Positions 38,301-51,500 of a stretch of DNA of 64,000 bases are shown piece after piece (within the stretch, counting starts at the first letter, position 1; each line of letters starts with the position of its first letter). The stretch lies in contig VZTG01001540.1 in assembly GCA_013397845.1 (NCBI GenBank), positions 386,754 through 450,753 on the forward strand, in the 5' to 3' direction. The position numbers and the translations under genes were made by a program. The DNA comes from Melanocharis versteri (lineage: Eukaryota > Chordata > Aves > Passeriformes > Melanocharitidae). The notes under the pieces were generated by a model. The model worked only from the letters and a program-made list of their open reading frames with translations, did not search any database and had not been told where the DNA came from.

Positions 38301-40458
38301 CTAGGCAAATGCAGCAAGAAATGTCAGTGAATTATTGGTTCAATATTTTTTAATGAATTCTCTTAATCTGTGTCCAGCAACAGTCCAATGCATGGGTTTC
38401 ACGAGTTGGTAGAGCTAAAGAATCAACAAATTTTAAATAGGTATTGGAGTCTAACATCAAGACTCACTTTCCATGAAATACTTACATCAGAAATCAGATT
38501 TTAAGAGCTCTGAGAATTTAATAGGGAATTGGAGCACTCCTTGTGTGAATAAGCTAAGGAAGCATTGTAGGTGTATTTTAGTAAGGTGGAATTCACCACT
38601 CTTAAGATAAGAATTGCCTAAAAGTCAATAATATATGCTGAGCTAAAGACCTGTTCTGGCTGTTACAAATGCTATTCTCACTCTGTCATTTCCTGTGGCA
38701 GAGTTGATTTCTTTTCCTGCCAGTCCCCCAGGAACAGCAGGCTCTGACAGACCGGAGGATGCAGTGCTGACCGCTGCCATGCCCTCTGCACGCCTGGCAG
38801 TGGCCAGCGTCGTGGTACTCCACTTCTCAAAGCTTCCTGCACAAGATGCCTTGTGGGCTGATAGGGGATCATGGGACCGTGGGATTTGTGGAAATCAATG
38901 GTAATGGTCAATGGGTCCCTCCTGCACCCTTCAGAGATGGCAGGAGCATGCTGGGACCACAAGGCTCTTGGCCACACAAACACACCTCTTCCGCATTTCA
39001 GTTTCTGCTCAAGCCACTTCAAGCACCACTAGAGAATGCACCTTTTTTTAATAGCAAACATTTAACTAGTTCTAAAATCTGCTGGCTACACAAAAGCCAT
39101 GTGGCAGCTTAAGAAGTCTGTCAGTTTACTGCAAACAAGATTTATTTATTGCCAAATCAGAAGCAGCAGTGCCTCAGTAAGCCCTGCAGTCATCTGATCT
39201 GCAAGGGCATGTTGTTTAAAGATTTCATAATTAGTTCATTATCTGTGAATGGGCTACGGGCTATTTTCCAATTAATCTACTCATTTTATTCAGGGACTGC
39301 ATACTAACAATAATAGATCAAAGAAAAATGTATTCCTCTTTCTTCAAGTACCTCTGTATTGTGCTGGTAATTTCCTCTGCTCTAGAGTGATTTATCTCTT
39401 TCCTCTTTCTTCACTTCTGGCCTGCCCTGAAATATCAGTTTGATTAGGGTGTCTGAGGACTCAATTTCCCCCATTGGAAGCATAATACTGAAAAGGCTTT
39501 TCTTCTCCAAACCAGAAACATTGTCTGAGGCTAAAGATAGATTAAAGGAAATCTGAGGAGTCGAGGAGGATGGGGAGAAGCTCAAATTCTAAGAGCAGTG
39601 AAATAAAGTACCTCTTTATTGGCAACCTTGATCAATATTAGAAGGGGAGAGAAATCAGCATTCGTTGCTTTTGCCAACAGTTTTTACACGAGCAGACCAG
39701 TAGCTCTTTTCTTCTTGACAAGGCAGTGTATCAGATGTAAATCCAAACCTCAAGAAAATATTCACTTTAGACATCAAAGCCTGTTACTGTCCAAATGAAA
39801 TATAAGCAACAGAATAACTAATTTCTACCTAAATAAAAAAAAATTCATCCAGGGAATTAAGTAACATCTGCTTTAAAAAATTAACAAATTTAAACAGGAA
39901 GAATTCTGCACTAATGCCCATGCTAATGCCCAGCGTATAAGTGTCACCATCATTTATTCTACTTATGACTAGACATCCAGTGTTTCATCATGTTTTAAAC
40001 ACATTTCCTCTAGTCAGTCTCAATCAGCTAAAGGAATAAGTCACAGTGCTTCGACATAAATACTTTCCTGGGGCTGCACCTTTAAAAAAATTCTTGAATT
40101 ATTCTGACACTAAGTAGTGAAATAAAGGAAGTGAAATAAATGATAGTGGAATACTATTTTTATCCAATTTATAAAATTTCCTCAGAACACTTATTATTGT
40201 TTCATTTTTTTGCCCACTTAGCTGTTAGATGGGGAATGTGCCCTGTGCTAGAAACACAGGAGGTTTTTAGCTACTCTTACACAGCATGGGAAAATTATTT
40301 TCATGCTAAAAACTGGATATTCAAACTTTGGATGACTTTACTATATCTGTGTGAAAGGCTGAAACATTAAAATACGCAATTAAATATAACATCTTGCAGT
40401 CACTATTTGTTGTCTGAATGGATTAGGGGAGTGAGGATGCTGAAGGCTTGGTGGCAGA
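35392..40458. other. Non-coding stretch without recognised genes
   Basis: About 5 kb. A GC-richer block at 38690-39000 carries a 114-codon open frame on the minus strand, without any domain I recognise. No splice-flanked exon is identifiable. Short duplicates are present, such as CTAATGCCCA twice at 39913-39934. The remainder is AT-rich and featureless. Confidence 0.55.
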
Positions 40459-40468
40459 GAGATTTTTC
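40459..40468 (+). repeat. Left copy of 10-bp direct repeat flanking the solo LTR
   Basis: GAGATTTTTC, repeated perfectly at 40779-40788. It lies 2 bases before the TG start of the LTR. Confidence 0.6.
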
Positions 40469-40672
40469 AGTGTCTGCCTGTTCTCACGGAGCTAGCTGCA
40501 AAACAGCTAGCGGGCTTTTGTAAATAACTTACTTATCATGCACCTGTGAGATATTTTTGGACACTGTTATTGTAGGACCAAGGTCTCTTTAGCAAACGTG
40601 TGTGTTCTGGATCTAGCCAATAGCCCTAGTGTGTGGCCAGCTAGTATCCAATGGTTTTCCTGTAATTCCGAA

Positions 40673-40679
40673 TATAAAA
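40673..40679 (+). promoter_or_regulatory. TATA box of the solo LTR
   Basis: TATAAAA in the U3 part of the LTR at 40471-40775. The polyadenylation hexamer follows within 15 bases, so transcript start and poly(A) signal would be close together, as in compact LTRs. Confidence 0.6.
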
Positions 40680-40693
40680 CTCTACTATATGTA

Positions 40694-40699
40694 AATAAA
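40694..40699 (+). promoter_or_regulatory. Polyadenylation signal of the solo LTR
   Basis: Canonical AATAAA, 15 bases past the TATA box and about 76 bases before the CA end of the LTR. Confidence 0.6.
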
Positions 40700-40778
40700 G
40701 TTGGGGCATTTCTATCTAGTCACTCCTGAGTTCGGATCTCTCCTTCCTCCCCGGGCCGAGTCCGTATCGGCGACAGGG

Positions 40779-40788
40779 GAGATTTTTC
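40779..40788 (+). repeat. Right copy of 10-bp direct repeat flanking the solo LTR
   Basis: GAGATTTTTC, identical to 40459-40468. It starts 3 bases after the CA end of the LTR. Confidence 0.6.
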
Positions 40789-42204
40789 CTTCAACTTTTT
40801 CTCCTTATCCATTCATATAGGCGAAGAGGTTTTGTTCAGGAAGATCTTTGGAGGAATGTAAGACCACAGGCATTCATGTGAGCCTGAATATTTGCTGGTT
40901 TTGACCACTTCTCATTTATTACTCATTTCAGCTAGATGCACAAAATGAGAGCTGAGTCTCACATGGCTTCCCTGTGTAAGTCTTAGATGTCAATGTTTAG
41001 GACTCGAACTGCACAGAGACACTGTCAAATCTGTCCGTTCCCAGCGATGCCACAATGGGTTGATTTCTCAGTTTATCAGCAGAGCTACCACATATATAAA
41101 AGGTCTTCACATTAAATCACATTTGATTTTTTCTAAACATAAGCAGCTTGTTGTTTGCTTGATTTGACAAATAGAATGGGATTCGACTGAGAGTAAGACA
41201 TGTAAATTTATACATCTATATATAGGGATTCAAATATGACCATATGAGACCCTACTAAAGTTTGTGGACACAAAGTATCAACCCGATTTTGAAACTGTAA
41301 AGTTATTTAGCTGAGTAGCTGCTACAGTAAGATTCAGTAGCCTCAATATAGGTGTCCAGTGTAATTTTAGATGTTGTGAATTATCTTCAATGTCTTCAGT
41401 TGCTGCCACAAAAAGGTGGACATCTGCTGTGCCTGCCCTATCTGCCTGCCCTGGGCAGATCTCCTGGGCATCACAAGCATCCCAGGAAGCCTGTGCTCAG
41501 GAAACTGAGTCCCACACCAAGCAGCTGCTCTGGGGGTGAGGTGAACTGCTCAACAGGCACGAATGACTGCATCGGCTGGCACAGGAGCCTAAACTCCTGG
41601 CCAATGCCTGCTTGTACAAACTGTAGTTCAGATATCTTGGTTTTGAACTGAATCCCAACCACAAGCTTCCCTTTCTTCTGATACAAAGCATGTCATTCCA
41701 AGAAAGTCTAGGAAAATACAAGGCTGTATCCCCAGCAATGCCAAAAAAGGAAAAGGCTATTTTTTCTATGTTGCTTTTTGACTTCCAGCATTACAGATTT
41801 GTTTGCTCCTGCTACTTTTGAGGATTGGACTGCATATTTCCCATTTGCAGATGTGATGTATAGGGAGTACTCTCCCTCTTTTCAACCAACAGCTCCAGTC
41901 ATTGTAAATCAAGTTTGGAAATCCATCATCATCCAGGGAATTTCCAAAACAGTACATGAGAGTGTCATTTTTATGTGCTTTTATACTGCTTGTCAATCTG
42001 TACTTAGTTTATGCCCAGAAGAGCAACTTTAATAAGAAAGACTTGAGCTAAGGTTTCACAAGATGAAGCATCCAGGAGTTTTAAGATATTCATGCCCTAC
42101 AGCTCACTCCTACCTGGTGCTGTGTGCCATTGCTCTTTTGCAGGACCAGAATAGCTGCTTGTGTGGCTTGTGACTCAGGAAATTACCCAGCTCAAAAATA
42201 AGCC

Positions 42205-42230
42205 AGTCATTAAAGAAAGTCATTAAAGAA
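42205..42230 (+). repeat. 13-bp tandem duplication
   Basis: AGTCATTAAAGAA is present twice in perfect tandem. It is a recent slippage or small duplication. Confidence 0.85.
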
Positions 42231-45200
42231 AAGAGAGGTTATTTCAAATCAAAATCAATAGATCCAGTTTGCAGTGTAGCCACAGGAAGCAGAGCAGGAA
42301 AGTGAGCACATAGGGATGAGGACAAGGAGAGGGTCTGGGAGAGGGATGAGAGGTAGAAGAATAGGGAAAGAATGTTTCAAAAGAGTTTTGCAACACATTG
42401 CTTTGCCATGAGAAACTGCAGTCTGAAATAACCTCATTTCTAAATAAGCTGTAGCCTGGCGGTTGGTACGTGCACCTGACAGCTAAGACACATTCACTGA
42501 ACTCCACTCTGCGATTTCCGTCAGGAAAGGTTCTGCCCTCTCAGATAAACCCTTTAATGGAGAGAAATTAGATGGGGAACCTACTGCATTTACAGAGATT
42601 TCTGTCTCTCAGGAATCTCAAGGATTGCTGGACTTACTGAGTTCCTCTGCTAAGGAAATGAATAGCCTTCTTTCTCTGCAGGGGATAAAAAGCCAAAACT
42701 TGCACAGCTTGGGTACACAGACTGGTTTTAAAATCTTGGGGGAAGCCTGGGCTGGGTAAGCCCATGGCTTCTGCCAGTCCAGCCACATGCCTTGCCAGAG
42801 GTTGATTCAACTCTGGTACAGATGTGACGGAGGGGCACCTTGCCCTACACAAAATCTCTCTTGTGTCTGGGTCTGCACCCAGTCTGCCTCACTGGTCTCT
42901 GCATGCATAGAGACAACTGCTGGAGCAGGACTGCCAGTCACCTAATTAGCTGGATATGCCATCAGATCATGCTTTCTCAATCTGGAGAATACCTGCAGAT
43001 AGTCTTAAAGGACTAAAAGACGTGTATGCCCAGCTTTTGGGTTTGCTTGGTCTTGGTGTGACCCAGCTGGTCACTGCTGCGTGATGTGGTCACACCTCAA
43101 GCTGCAGTGTTTTGTTTACCTGTGTTCTCTTCTGCTAAGTTGACGCTGTTACTTGAGATATATTTGACGGTTCCAGAAGAAAAGCAGATTTGCGTCTAAA
43201 ATCATCATCTGTTCCTAATTTCCTCGTCGATTAGAGAACAGCTCCCGGGCTCAGAAGGGAACAATAGTCTCCCTCTGAGGTGATAACTTCACTACATGCT
43301 GCACTGTTCAACCACTTGCTTTGCTGTCATGGTGTGCCTTTTATCTTGCCATGAGCTGGAAGCCTTAATTACAATCTTCTGTCTCCCATTGTTTGAGACA
43401 AATGACTAAGTGACTTATAAAGACAATTAGATTTGAATCTGCTCTAACTAATCTCTTTCCAAGTGCGACACCCTATTAGACACACCAGGCCTTTTTCTGA
43501 GGGGAGTAAGGGAAGATGGGGAGGGGAGAGCTGCCTTTGAAATTCTGTTTCAGGGACTAAAAAGCTGAGTAATCAATTGTCATTGCTGAGTCTTCTTTGG
43601 CTGTCACCAGCTACCTTTTCTATTCCTGCTGCACTTAAATACATCCAGTTGAAACTAGATTTAAAAGAATCACAGAAAGTGGACAAGAACAATAAATGCA
43701 AGGCATTATTTTGTGAAAATGCACTTATTAGCTGCTTTGCAGGAGCCAAAAATCAAATTCTGAAGTGGTGTGCTCTGATTCTTCTTGTGTTTGGGGAGAG
43801 AAGAGTGCCCAGCTTTCCATTCACTTTGAGCTTGCCTTACTGTCTTTAGGATCTCATGTCTTAGTGGTGCAGAGGGACATTAACATACTTCAATATCACA
43901 TCACGTTTGCTCTAAAGAGATCATTAACCAGCTCATTAGACCAAAATGGAATCATATCTTTAAAAACAGGAAAACACTTCTTATTTTTCTTCCTGAGTCA
44001 TTTCTACGCATTCATGTTTGTCTTTCTTAACTCACAATTTAGTGCAGCATTTCTTGACCCTTTGATTTTCTTTGTGGACAATTAGATTTTTGTCATAGCC
44101 CATGAGATTAACCTCAAATACATAACCAATAAAGACCATAACAATTAAGCCTAGCAGGTAAGACCACATAAAACATAAAGCATCCATGTCCACCAACACG
44201 TTCTGAAACACTTTCTGTGGTTTAACAAAGCAAACGGATGTCACAAAATAGTATTTGTGGATAACAATGGCACCAGCTGTTTTCGCTTGACCTTTCAATT
44301 TGCATTCACACCTAGTACAAAGGGTGTTTTAGATGTGATCAGAAGTTAGTACAAGAGACTCTGGATCTATGTTTTGGGGAGCTATGTTTTCACACATGGG
44401 ATAGTTAGATACTAATAAATTACTCAGTACCGAAACCTCTAAGCACAAGGGGTGCACAACACAACTGAAAGGACATCTGTCAGTGTATGCTGGGATGTGC
44501 CAAGTCTGAATTATCTGCTAGCCTGAAATAAAGGGACTGCTTTAGTCTGAATTAGGAAAAACCAAAGGGAAACACAGTAACAGTCTCCAAAACATTTCAA
44601 AGCTTCCTACTAAAAGGAAGAAAATAAATTCTTCTCCAGGTTGTCTGAAAAAAGGAACAAGCATAACAGGTTTACACTGGAAATTCAGGAGATGGGGCAA
44701 GAAAAATTTTCTAAAAGCACAAGAGGCCCAGCACTGGAGTAGGTCATGGGGGCAGATGATGAGGTGTTCTTTGACAGATATTTTTTGAGAAGTGTTTGGG
44801 CAAATTTCTATCAGATCTGATTTTGATGGGATATCTTCTGTTCGGAAGTGCCAGAGGATAACTGGGGAGACATCCCAGGCAGTAAGAACTAACCCTGGGC
44901 CTGCTCCACAGTCATAACCAATGCAATAAATTATTACCAGACTTTTCCTCCTCCCAGTGGTGCTGGGGAAGCTCCCACGCCCCAGCAGCAGGAGAAGCCT
45001 CCCCTTTCTGTAAACTACTTTGCAGGGCTCTGCTCTCCACCAAGTGTGCTTGACAAACGTTACTCAGATAGATTTAGCAGCTGGAATTTGAAGCACCTCT
45101 TCCTCTTCCACCCAAAAATCATATATACTTAATGACATATGAAAATAAGTAAAAATCAATTTTCTATACACTGATATTCAGTTACTGATGCATTAAGTTA

Positions 45201-45540
45201 TTGCTTTCCTTTTTAAAATTGTTTATATTAATTAAATATAATAATTAGTTTTCCTTATTTATGTTGTCGATTCATCTAAAAATGCCACGTCCTGTTATCC
45301 TAGTGTTATTAAATCAAAATAACAAGAGCTGAAAGACTGGCAGCCTACCTCTTTCGATGAACCATCCCAAGATGGAAGTACATCTATTTTTCCTGAAGTT
45401 TGAAAAAAAATTCCACCTCAGATTAGAACTTCTTTTAGTTCCCATGTGTTAGCTAATAAGGTACTGCATGCATCAAAGAACCAAAGTTTTTCTGATACAG
45501 GTCTCTAGAAAATACATTTTTCAAAAATACCTTATATGAA

Positions 45541-45588
45541 TTTTATATATCATAATATAAATGATTTTCATATATCATAATGAATCTT
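45541..45588 (+). repeat. AT-rich 24-bp imperfect tandem repeat
   Basis: Two units, each with a TATATATCATAAT or CATATATCATAAT core. A partial third ATCATAAA follows. Confidence 0.7.
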
Positions 45589-45845
45589 ACAGATCATAAA
45601 CCAATATTTTAAGTGCTTTTCTGAATCTCACTAAACAACAACCTGGATCTTCGACTATCTTTGCAAATTATATCTGTATTTATAGGGCCCGCAGTATATG
45701 TTCCCCACATTCAAATAATATAACAATAACGTATTTTATTCTCTTTACTTATATAACTAAACCTTGTAATGTGTAAATATTTTCTGACTTCGAGAAGGGT
45801 GTTTACAAATTAAAATTGATTGAAAACTTAGATTGGTTCTAAATA

Positions 45846-45875
45846 TAACATACAGTAACATAGAATAACATAACA
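45846..45875 (+). repeat. 10-bp tandem repeat, three copies
   Basis: TAACATACAG, TAACATAGAA and TAACATAACA in direct tandem. Confidence 0.75.
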
Positions 45876-46371
45876 CAGTGTCTGGAAATTTGTGACCTAT
45901 ATAAAACTTACTTTATGAAGCTTAATGTACCAATGAAAAGATTTAATGGTGCAAATTTTCATTTCTAGTTGAGTAACCAAAAATGCACTTTAAACTTGGA
46001 AAAATAACCATGCACTTTATACTACTTTGATCCCATATTTTTATAAATTCCTTTTACAGAGGCAGGTGAACATCTTCAGAATGAAGACCCTTGGGAATTT
46101 TAAAATAACTTTATAAAAGACCTTTGCTTGCAACAAGAAGTGTTTAAGTTTCTAGGCTGGATCTCCTGCTCTGCCAAATGTTCTGGCAATTTAGAAAGAC
46201 ATTTCAAGCACAGAAAATAGAAGGGTGTTCTCCGAAATATAGGATTTGAGTAATTTTAGAGAACAAGGGATTTATGTTCTCTTCCTATCTGGAGCTACTT
46301 GAAGGCATCTCACATACCCAGTTATGCTTTGCAACACTTTGAGATGAAACTAAAATTATTTCACAACGAAG

Positions 46372-46950
46372 TGCTTTGGGTTGGCCTTGGTTGGCCACCA
46401 GGTTGCCTACAAGCCACTCTACCACTTCCCCTTATCAGCTGGATAGGGGAAAAAGGGATAAAAATCTTACGGTTCAATGTAAAGGCAGTTTAATAACAGA
46501 AAAGCAAAGGCCTCACATGGAGGCAAATGAAAACAAAGACATTTATTCTGTACTTCCACTCAGCAAGTGATGTCTGGACAGCTCCCAGGAAGCAGTGCCC
46601 AGCACAGAGAGCAGTTGCATTAGAAGACAAATGTCGTAACACCACCAGGAGTGTGCCCCTCCTCCTCCTTTCTCTTCGCTTTTATTGCTAAGGTGACATC
46701 ACATGGAATGGGATACTGCTTCCACTAGTCTGGGCCAGCTGTCTTGGCTGTGTCCCACCCCAACGTGTCACCCACCCCCAGCCCACTGTCCTGTGGGTGG
46801 GATTGGAGAGGCAGCCTTGATGCTGTGTGAACCCTGTTCAGCAGTGGCCAAAACACTGCTGTCCTATTGACTCAGTTACAGCCACAAATGCAAAGCACAA
46901 CTCTAGGAGGGCTTCTACAAGAAAGGATAGCTCCACCCCAGCCAGACACA
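46372..46950 (-). mobile_element. ERVL-type LTR, probably solo
   Basis: About 579 bp, read on the minus strand: it starts TGTGTCTGGCTGGGGTGGAG (complement ending at 46950) and ends ...CAACCCAAAGCA (complement starting at 46372), so both ends fit TG...CA. It has a TATA-like AATAAAAG (46680-46686 on the complement) and, about 135 bases on, an AATAAA polyadenylation signal (46542-46547). The U5-like end has the CCAGCTGATAAGGGG segment also seen in the LTR at 12624, while the U3 part differs. The layout matches a bird ERVL LTR whose usual start is TGTCCTGGTTTCAGCTGGG. No clean 5-bp target duplication was found, and no internal retroviral genes flank it. Confidence 0.85.
46542..46547 (-). promoter_or_regulatory. 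Polyadenylation signal of the ERVL LTR
   Basis: AATAAA on the minus strand, about 135 bases past the TATA-like site at 46680-46686. It marks the R/U5 border region of the LTR at 46372-46950. Confidence 0.55.
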
Positions 46951-47106
46951 GTATGCATATTCAAAATACTCACAGGAATTCCCATTTCAAAAATGGCTGG
47001 GATTTCATCTATGACTAGAGCATATGACTACTGAAACATTTCCTTAGTACCTTAAACATAGGAAGCAGCTACTCCAAATTAGGAACTTAATATCTCATTC
47101 ATTCTT

Positions 47107-47122
47107 TTGTTGTTGTTGTTGT
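47107..47122 (+). repeat. (TTG)n microsatellite
   Basis: About five TTG units in tandem. Confidence 0.85.
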
Positions 47123-48499
47123 GGTTTGACCCATTATTTATATAAATGCCTTACTGATAATTTTGTCTTTTTCCTCCGCATTTATAGACAGAGAAAACTG
47201 TAACCTTGGTTTATCTAAAAGGGATTATACATGGCCATGGCTACCTATACCCTTCTCCAGAGCAGCAATTGGAAATTCCCAAATTGAACAGCTAATCCTA
47301 TGTAGAAATAATGTTTTCTTTCCTCTGGGAATTAGCTTAGTTTGAGTTCTATAAGGGTGATCAAATGAAATAAAAAATGTCCCAGGAACACAGAACACCA
47401 GCATCTTTAAAGTCCATCCTAAGAATGTGAAGTAAAATGCTACAAAGCTGAATCTAAACACGGACATGTGGTAAATCTTCCTCTCCATATTAGTCAATAC
47501 TAGTCAGGAAGAAAACTTGACTCAACAAAAATAAATTTTCCCGATTAAAAAAAAAAAGCCTTGGAGAAATTCTAGAAGATTGCTTGGGATCTTTGATTAT
47601 TTACTGAAATATGGCCTGGTATAAATTTACCTCTTCTCAAAAAAAAAAACATTCCAGAGCTGGAGAGGTATGACCAGACCTTTTTGATTTAAGGGTCTTT
47701 AACCCTCAGAGAATAGAATTGCTATAATTCACCCTGTTGTCTTCAGTGATTTTTAGCTGATCTGAGACCTCTATCTTCCTTTGCTGCCACTTCCCAAACC
47801 AAAACAAGAAACATGAGTTGCACATTAACTGTGACCTATAAAGTTTTTCTGCTCCATAAAAGCAGCAAAGCATACTTTTTGGAGCCTATTTGCTTTGTGT
47901 AGACTTGAATGAAGTCAGGTTTAGGTGTCCGGACTGCCTAAACACAGTGAATAGCTGGTGATTTAGAGTGCATTTACTTAGAACCCAAACTCATTAACTC
48001 CACAGAACTGGTTTGTCAACCTCCAAAAGGATGTACATGACATGAAGTAAAATCAGGGCTGCTAGATCTAAGCTTGACAATTCCTCAGTGCAGAAATGAT
48101 AAAGGCTCTTCTTTCTGAGCAACTGCGGGCATTCGACTTATCAAAAGACTACAGAAATGCAAGTTACTTTGGCATCTCTAACAAACTCTGCTCGTGACAT
48201 GACATGTCAGCAGTAACTGGAGAGGTAGACAGAAGAATGGCAATTTTACATGAATTTGCTCTGAGTAAGGAGTCTGAAAAAATTCGCAGGCCTTTAATTC
48301 CCAAGTTTTTTCTGAAAAACTTTCCTTCTCTGTGCAAAACTAACTGATTGAAAACATCAGGTGATATTATAAATAGTGCTGTCAAATAGATCATAATTTC
48401 TCCAATCTGAAGTACACCAGCTTAGCATTATATGAAAACAGGCTGAGTGCAATCTTTTCTTTGCAATTTGCGGAAAATGTAACTGGTCTTTTTTCTTAC

Positions 48500-48592
48500 T
48501 AAAAAAACCAAACCAAAACAAAACCAAAAAAACCCACAACAACCAAAAAAAAAAAAAAAACAACACAGAAACCAACAAAAAAAATCCCACAC
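48500..48592 (+). repeat. A/C-rich low-complexity tract
   Basis: Plus strand is almost entirely A and C (AACCAAAACAAAACC-like units and an A run of 16). The minus-strand open frames through it are phenylalanine-, tryptophan- and leucine-rich artefacts. Confidence 0.8.
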
Positions 48593-51500
48593 CTTTAGAT
48601 GCTGTAACTGACAGAAGCAGATCCCCAGATGCAAGCCTTGACACTTTTCTTTCCCGTGATATGTCAGGGCACAGCACAGGCCAGCTGGTAGTGGCTCAGT
48701 TTAAAAGCATCTCCCATGGGAAGCAGGGTCAGCCCAGGTCAGCCCAACCTTACACAGGCCCAGGGTCCTAATTTCTCTTGTGAGGACAAGCGACAAGAAA
48801 ACCTGAATAGTGGGTTTATCATACAAGACACAAATGCAGCCACAATCAGTACAAGACAACTTTCCAGGTCAAAGCAAAGTGCTCCATGTTAAAGATGGTG
48901 GGCAGCATTTTCTGAAACACCCGTGGAAGGGTGTCCATAAAAGAGCGGTGGGGAAAAGAACCACAGCAGGATTTGGAATTGGCAGCAACTCCTTCACACC
49001 AGCTTCTCACATGCAAGTTTTACTCCATGCTCAGAATGCTGTGAAGCGGCCTAGCCATTAAAAACCTAGGATTCAGAAGGCTGCTCTCATCAGTCTTGAG
49101 ATGGTGCAGCATAAGAAAATTTTGTCAACGTGTGACTGAGGACAATATTGTGCTCAGAGAACAGCAAGCATTCAGCAAAGCACTGGGTTTTGACATCATC
49201 AAAGCAGCTTCAGTCACAGGGCAACTGCTCAGTCAGTCTGATTCAATTGCAAATGTCCTGGCAAACAGCAGGATGCTAAATGCAGAGAGCCATGGGCCAT
49301 TCAGTTCTTTGTAAATGGTCCATTTGCTGCAATAAAGAAATGAGGGTCAATAGGGAAGTGCTGTCCCTATTTATTTATTTCATTTTTCATAAGGCAAATT
49401 CATTCAGGACCATTGGGTTACATATCCAATCAACCCTAGAATCATATCAGTTTCTTAGAATGCCCTCCTTTTTTTGTATTGTTTTTAACAAGTTTTTCTC
49501 TCTTATATTACATATAAGTGAAAAAACCTCACAAGAGAATTTCTTCCTTTCTCAAGTGCTACAAAAGCACAAATAACTATAAAAATAAGCCAAATTTCTT
49601 GCCTCTGTAACTTCATTGATTTAAAAGTGTTCAGAGGCAGATAATCTGCGATAATAACTTCCTTCAAGTGTGAGCAGATAAAACCGCTAAACAAAAAGCT
49701 GCAATAATAGCACCAGATTAACTATCACAATATATAGGACTAAAAGTGTTCTTATTTATACCAACACAGAATGATCTACCTTGAATCATTAGGTGAGCTG
49801 CTGTTTGGAAACCAGACATAGGTTTCTCTATAACGTGGTACTTTTTGAGCTAACCTAAACAGAAGATGCTCAGTGGAGCTCCTTCATGAAAACTAACAAG
49901 GACATACAAGAGAAAGGTCACAATCTTCACCTCAGGTGTGTTTATGTTATGATGTGGGGTCATTTTTATTTGGGCTCTAGAAACTAGTGCAGTAAGCAGC
50001 AAGAGTGTAGAGGTAATATATGCTTTATATATTATCAGAGTCTTCTTTGGATGCAACCTCTCCAGTGGAATTTATCAAAACATATATTGCATAATCAGCC
50101 TCACCACATGTCATGTCACCTTGCACCTAAGTTGGATTTGGCATATGATTTTGTTGGTGTTGCCTTTGGATTCTGCTTGCTTTTCCATGTGCTCAGACAC
50201 TCGATATGTGTTGTCCTTACTAAACATATGCACAACAATCCAGGCGCGGGAGCATTTTGTGGATGTGCTTTACTCTGCAGGTGATGGCTCAATGTAGAGA
50301 CACAGGCTGCTCCTGGAGAAGCTGTCAAAAATGCTTTGGCTAACACAGAGACCTGGAAGATGAGACTTTAATTCACATTGTTTGTTCTGACCAAAAATCA
50401 TTACTTCTGGGCAACTATTCTGGCAAATATGAAGGGATTTTGTACACAACTACACACAACTACAGCTATTCACATTTTTGTACTGGTATTGGGAGTATTT
50501 TAATTAATATTTTGTATGGGAAAGCTGAGTCATGAAAAGATCTTCTTGTGGGGTTAATTTCACTCTGCCACAAACCCAGTGACTAAAGTGAGTTTATGTG
50601 CATTTTTTTTTCTTTAAATTAAATACAGACGATAATTGCAATGAATCACTGAAAAATGGCTGTATAATTTGAAACTGTAATTAATTGAAAAGAGTATTAG
50701 CCTTCAAAAAACATTTAGATGGATCTAAGTGTGCTGCCATGGCTCAGCTTATTGCATTCCTGGGACCATGACTGATACTAAGGACCACGTTTTAGTGACG
50801 TTCTAATGATTCTAAACCATGCCCCTCCAGATTTCCCGATATTCTGGCAGATGAAGTGGACTTACAGAAAGATGTTATGTGGGGGGAAAGCCTTCAATAA
50901 ATCTGAAAAGAACTGCAAAGGTTTCAGAAAGATAGATGACTGTCATAATTTTTATATGTGTTGCGCAATGAAATTGCTTTTTCATTGGTGTTGCAAGTTT
51001 AAATCTGTGAAAATAGGATTCCGTTTCACATGGAGAATCAAAGCTTAGGGAGTGAAATGCCCCGTACCCAAATGTGCAGACTGAGTCATATTCTGTGGCT
51101 GCTGACAGGGATTTCAGAGGCATGCCCATGTCCTTTCTCAAAGCCACGTGTGCCTGGCACTCATCCACCCCTGCCAGAAGGCTGAGGAGCACCTAGGAAG
51201 TGAGAGAGCGAGGAAAAGAGAAGCAAAATTGCACGCCCAGGCAGGAGGAGAGTGATCAGAGCTTTCTAGGGAGGAGAACTAATAGCCAGTGGCACTGGGA
51301 CAAGGATGTTGTGTGACTTAGTCACTGCCATGATGCTCGTGGGCATCTGGGTAGGTCAGCCACTGCTGTGTTCCCCACCTGCACTCATGGGGGTTTCACT
51401 GGCCAAGAGTGTGCAACTGCAAACCATCTAGAAGGCAGAGAGCCTAGTTTTGGGAGCAGTCTGCACTCAAAGAATGTGGATGGAAAGAGACACCATATCT

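Larger units (their letters stand above)
40471..40775 (+). mobile_element. Solo LTR of an endogenous retrovirus
   Basis: A 305-bp segment with TGTCTGCC at the start and CGGCGACA at the end, so it follows TG...CA. It contains a TATA box (40673-40679) and a polyadenylation signal AATAAA (40694-40699), then a CpG-rich U5-like end (CCCCGGGCCGAG). An 8-bp hairpin (GCTAGCTG / CAGCTAGC, 40491-40511) sits near the U3 start. No primer-binding site or gag-pol-env follows, so it is a solo LTR left by recombination. A perfect 10-bp direct repeat (GAGATTTTTC) flanks it at 40459 and 40779, slightly offset from the TG and CA ends. The short TATA-to-AATAAA spacing suggests a compact ERVK- or alpharetrovirus-like LTR; the family is not assigned. 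Confidence 0.8.
40789..46371. other. Non-coding stretch without recognised genes
   Basis: About 5.6 kb. A GC-richer block at 41400-41560 and 42640-43270 has no recognised content. A weak tRNA-like string is present near 42450-42515 (TGTAGCCTGGCGGTTGG), too decayed to call. Short tandem repeats are at 42205-42230, 45541-45588 and 45846-45875. Bases 45140-46050 are very AT-rich. Confidence 0.55.

Noticed and set aside
38678..39022. 114-codon minus-strand frame in a GC-rich block, considered as an LTR or pseudogene
   Set aside because: No TG...CA ends, polyadenylation signal or protein family recognised.
42450..42515. tRNA-like string TGTAGCCTGGCGGTTGG, considered as a SINE head or tRNA
   Set aside because: No convincing B box and no cloverleaf; too decayed to support.
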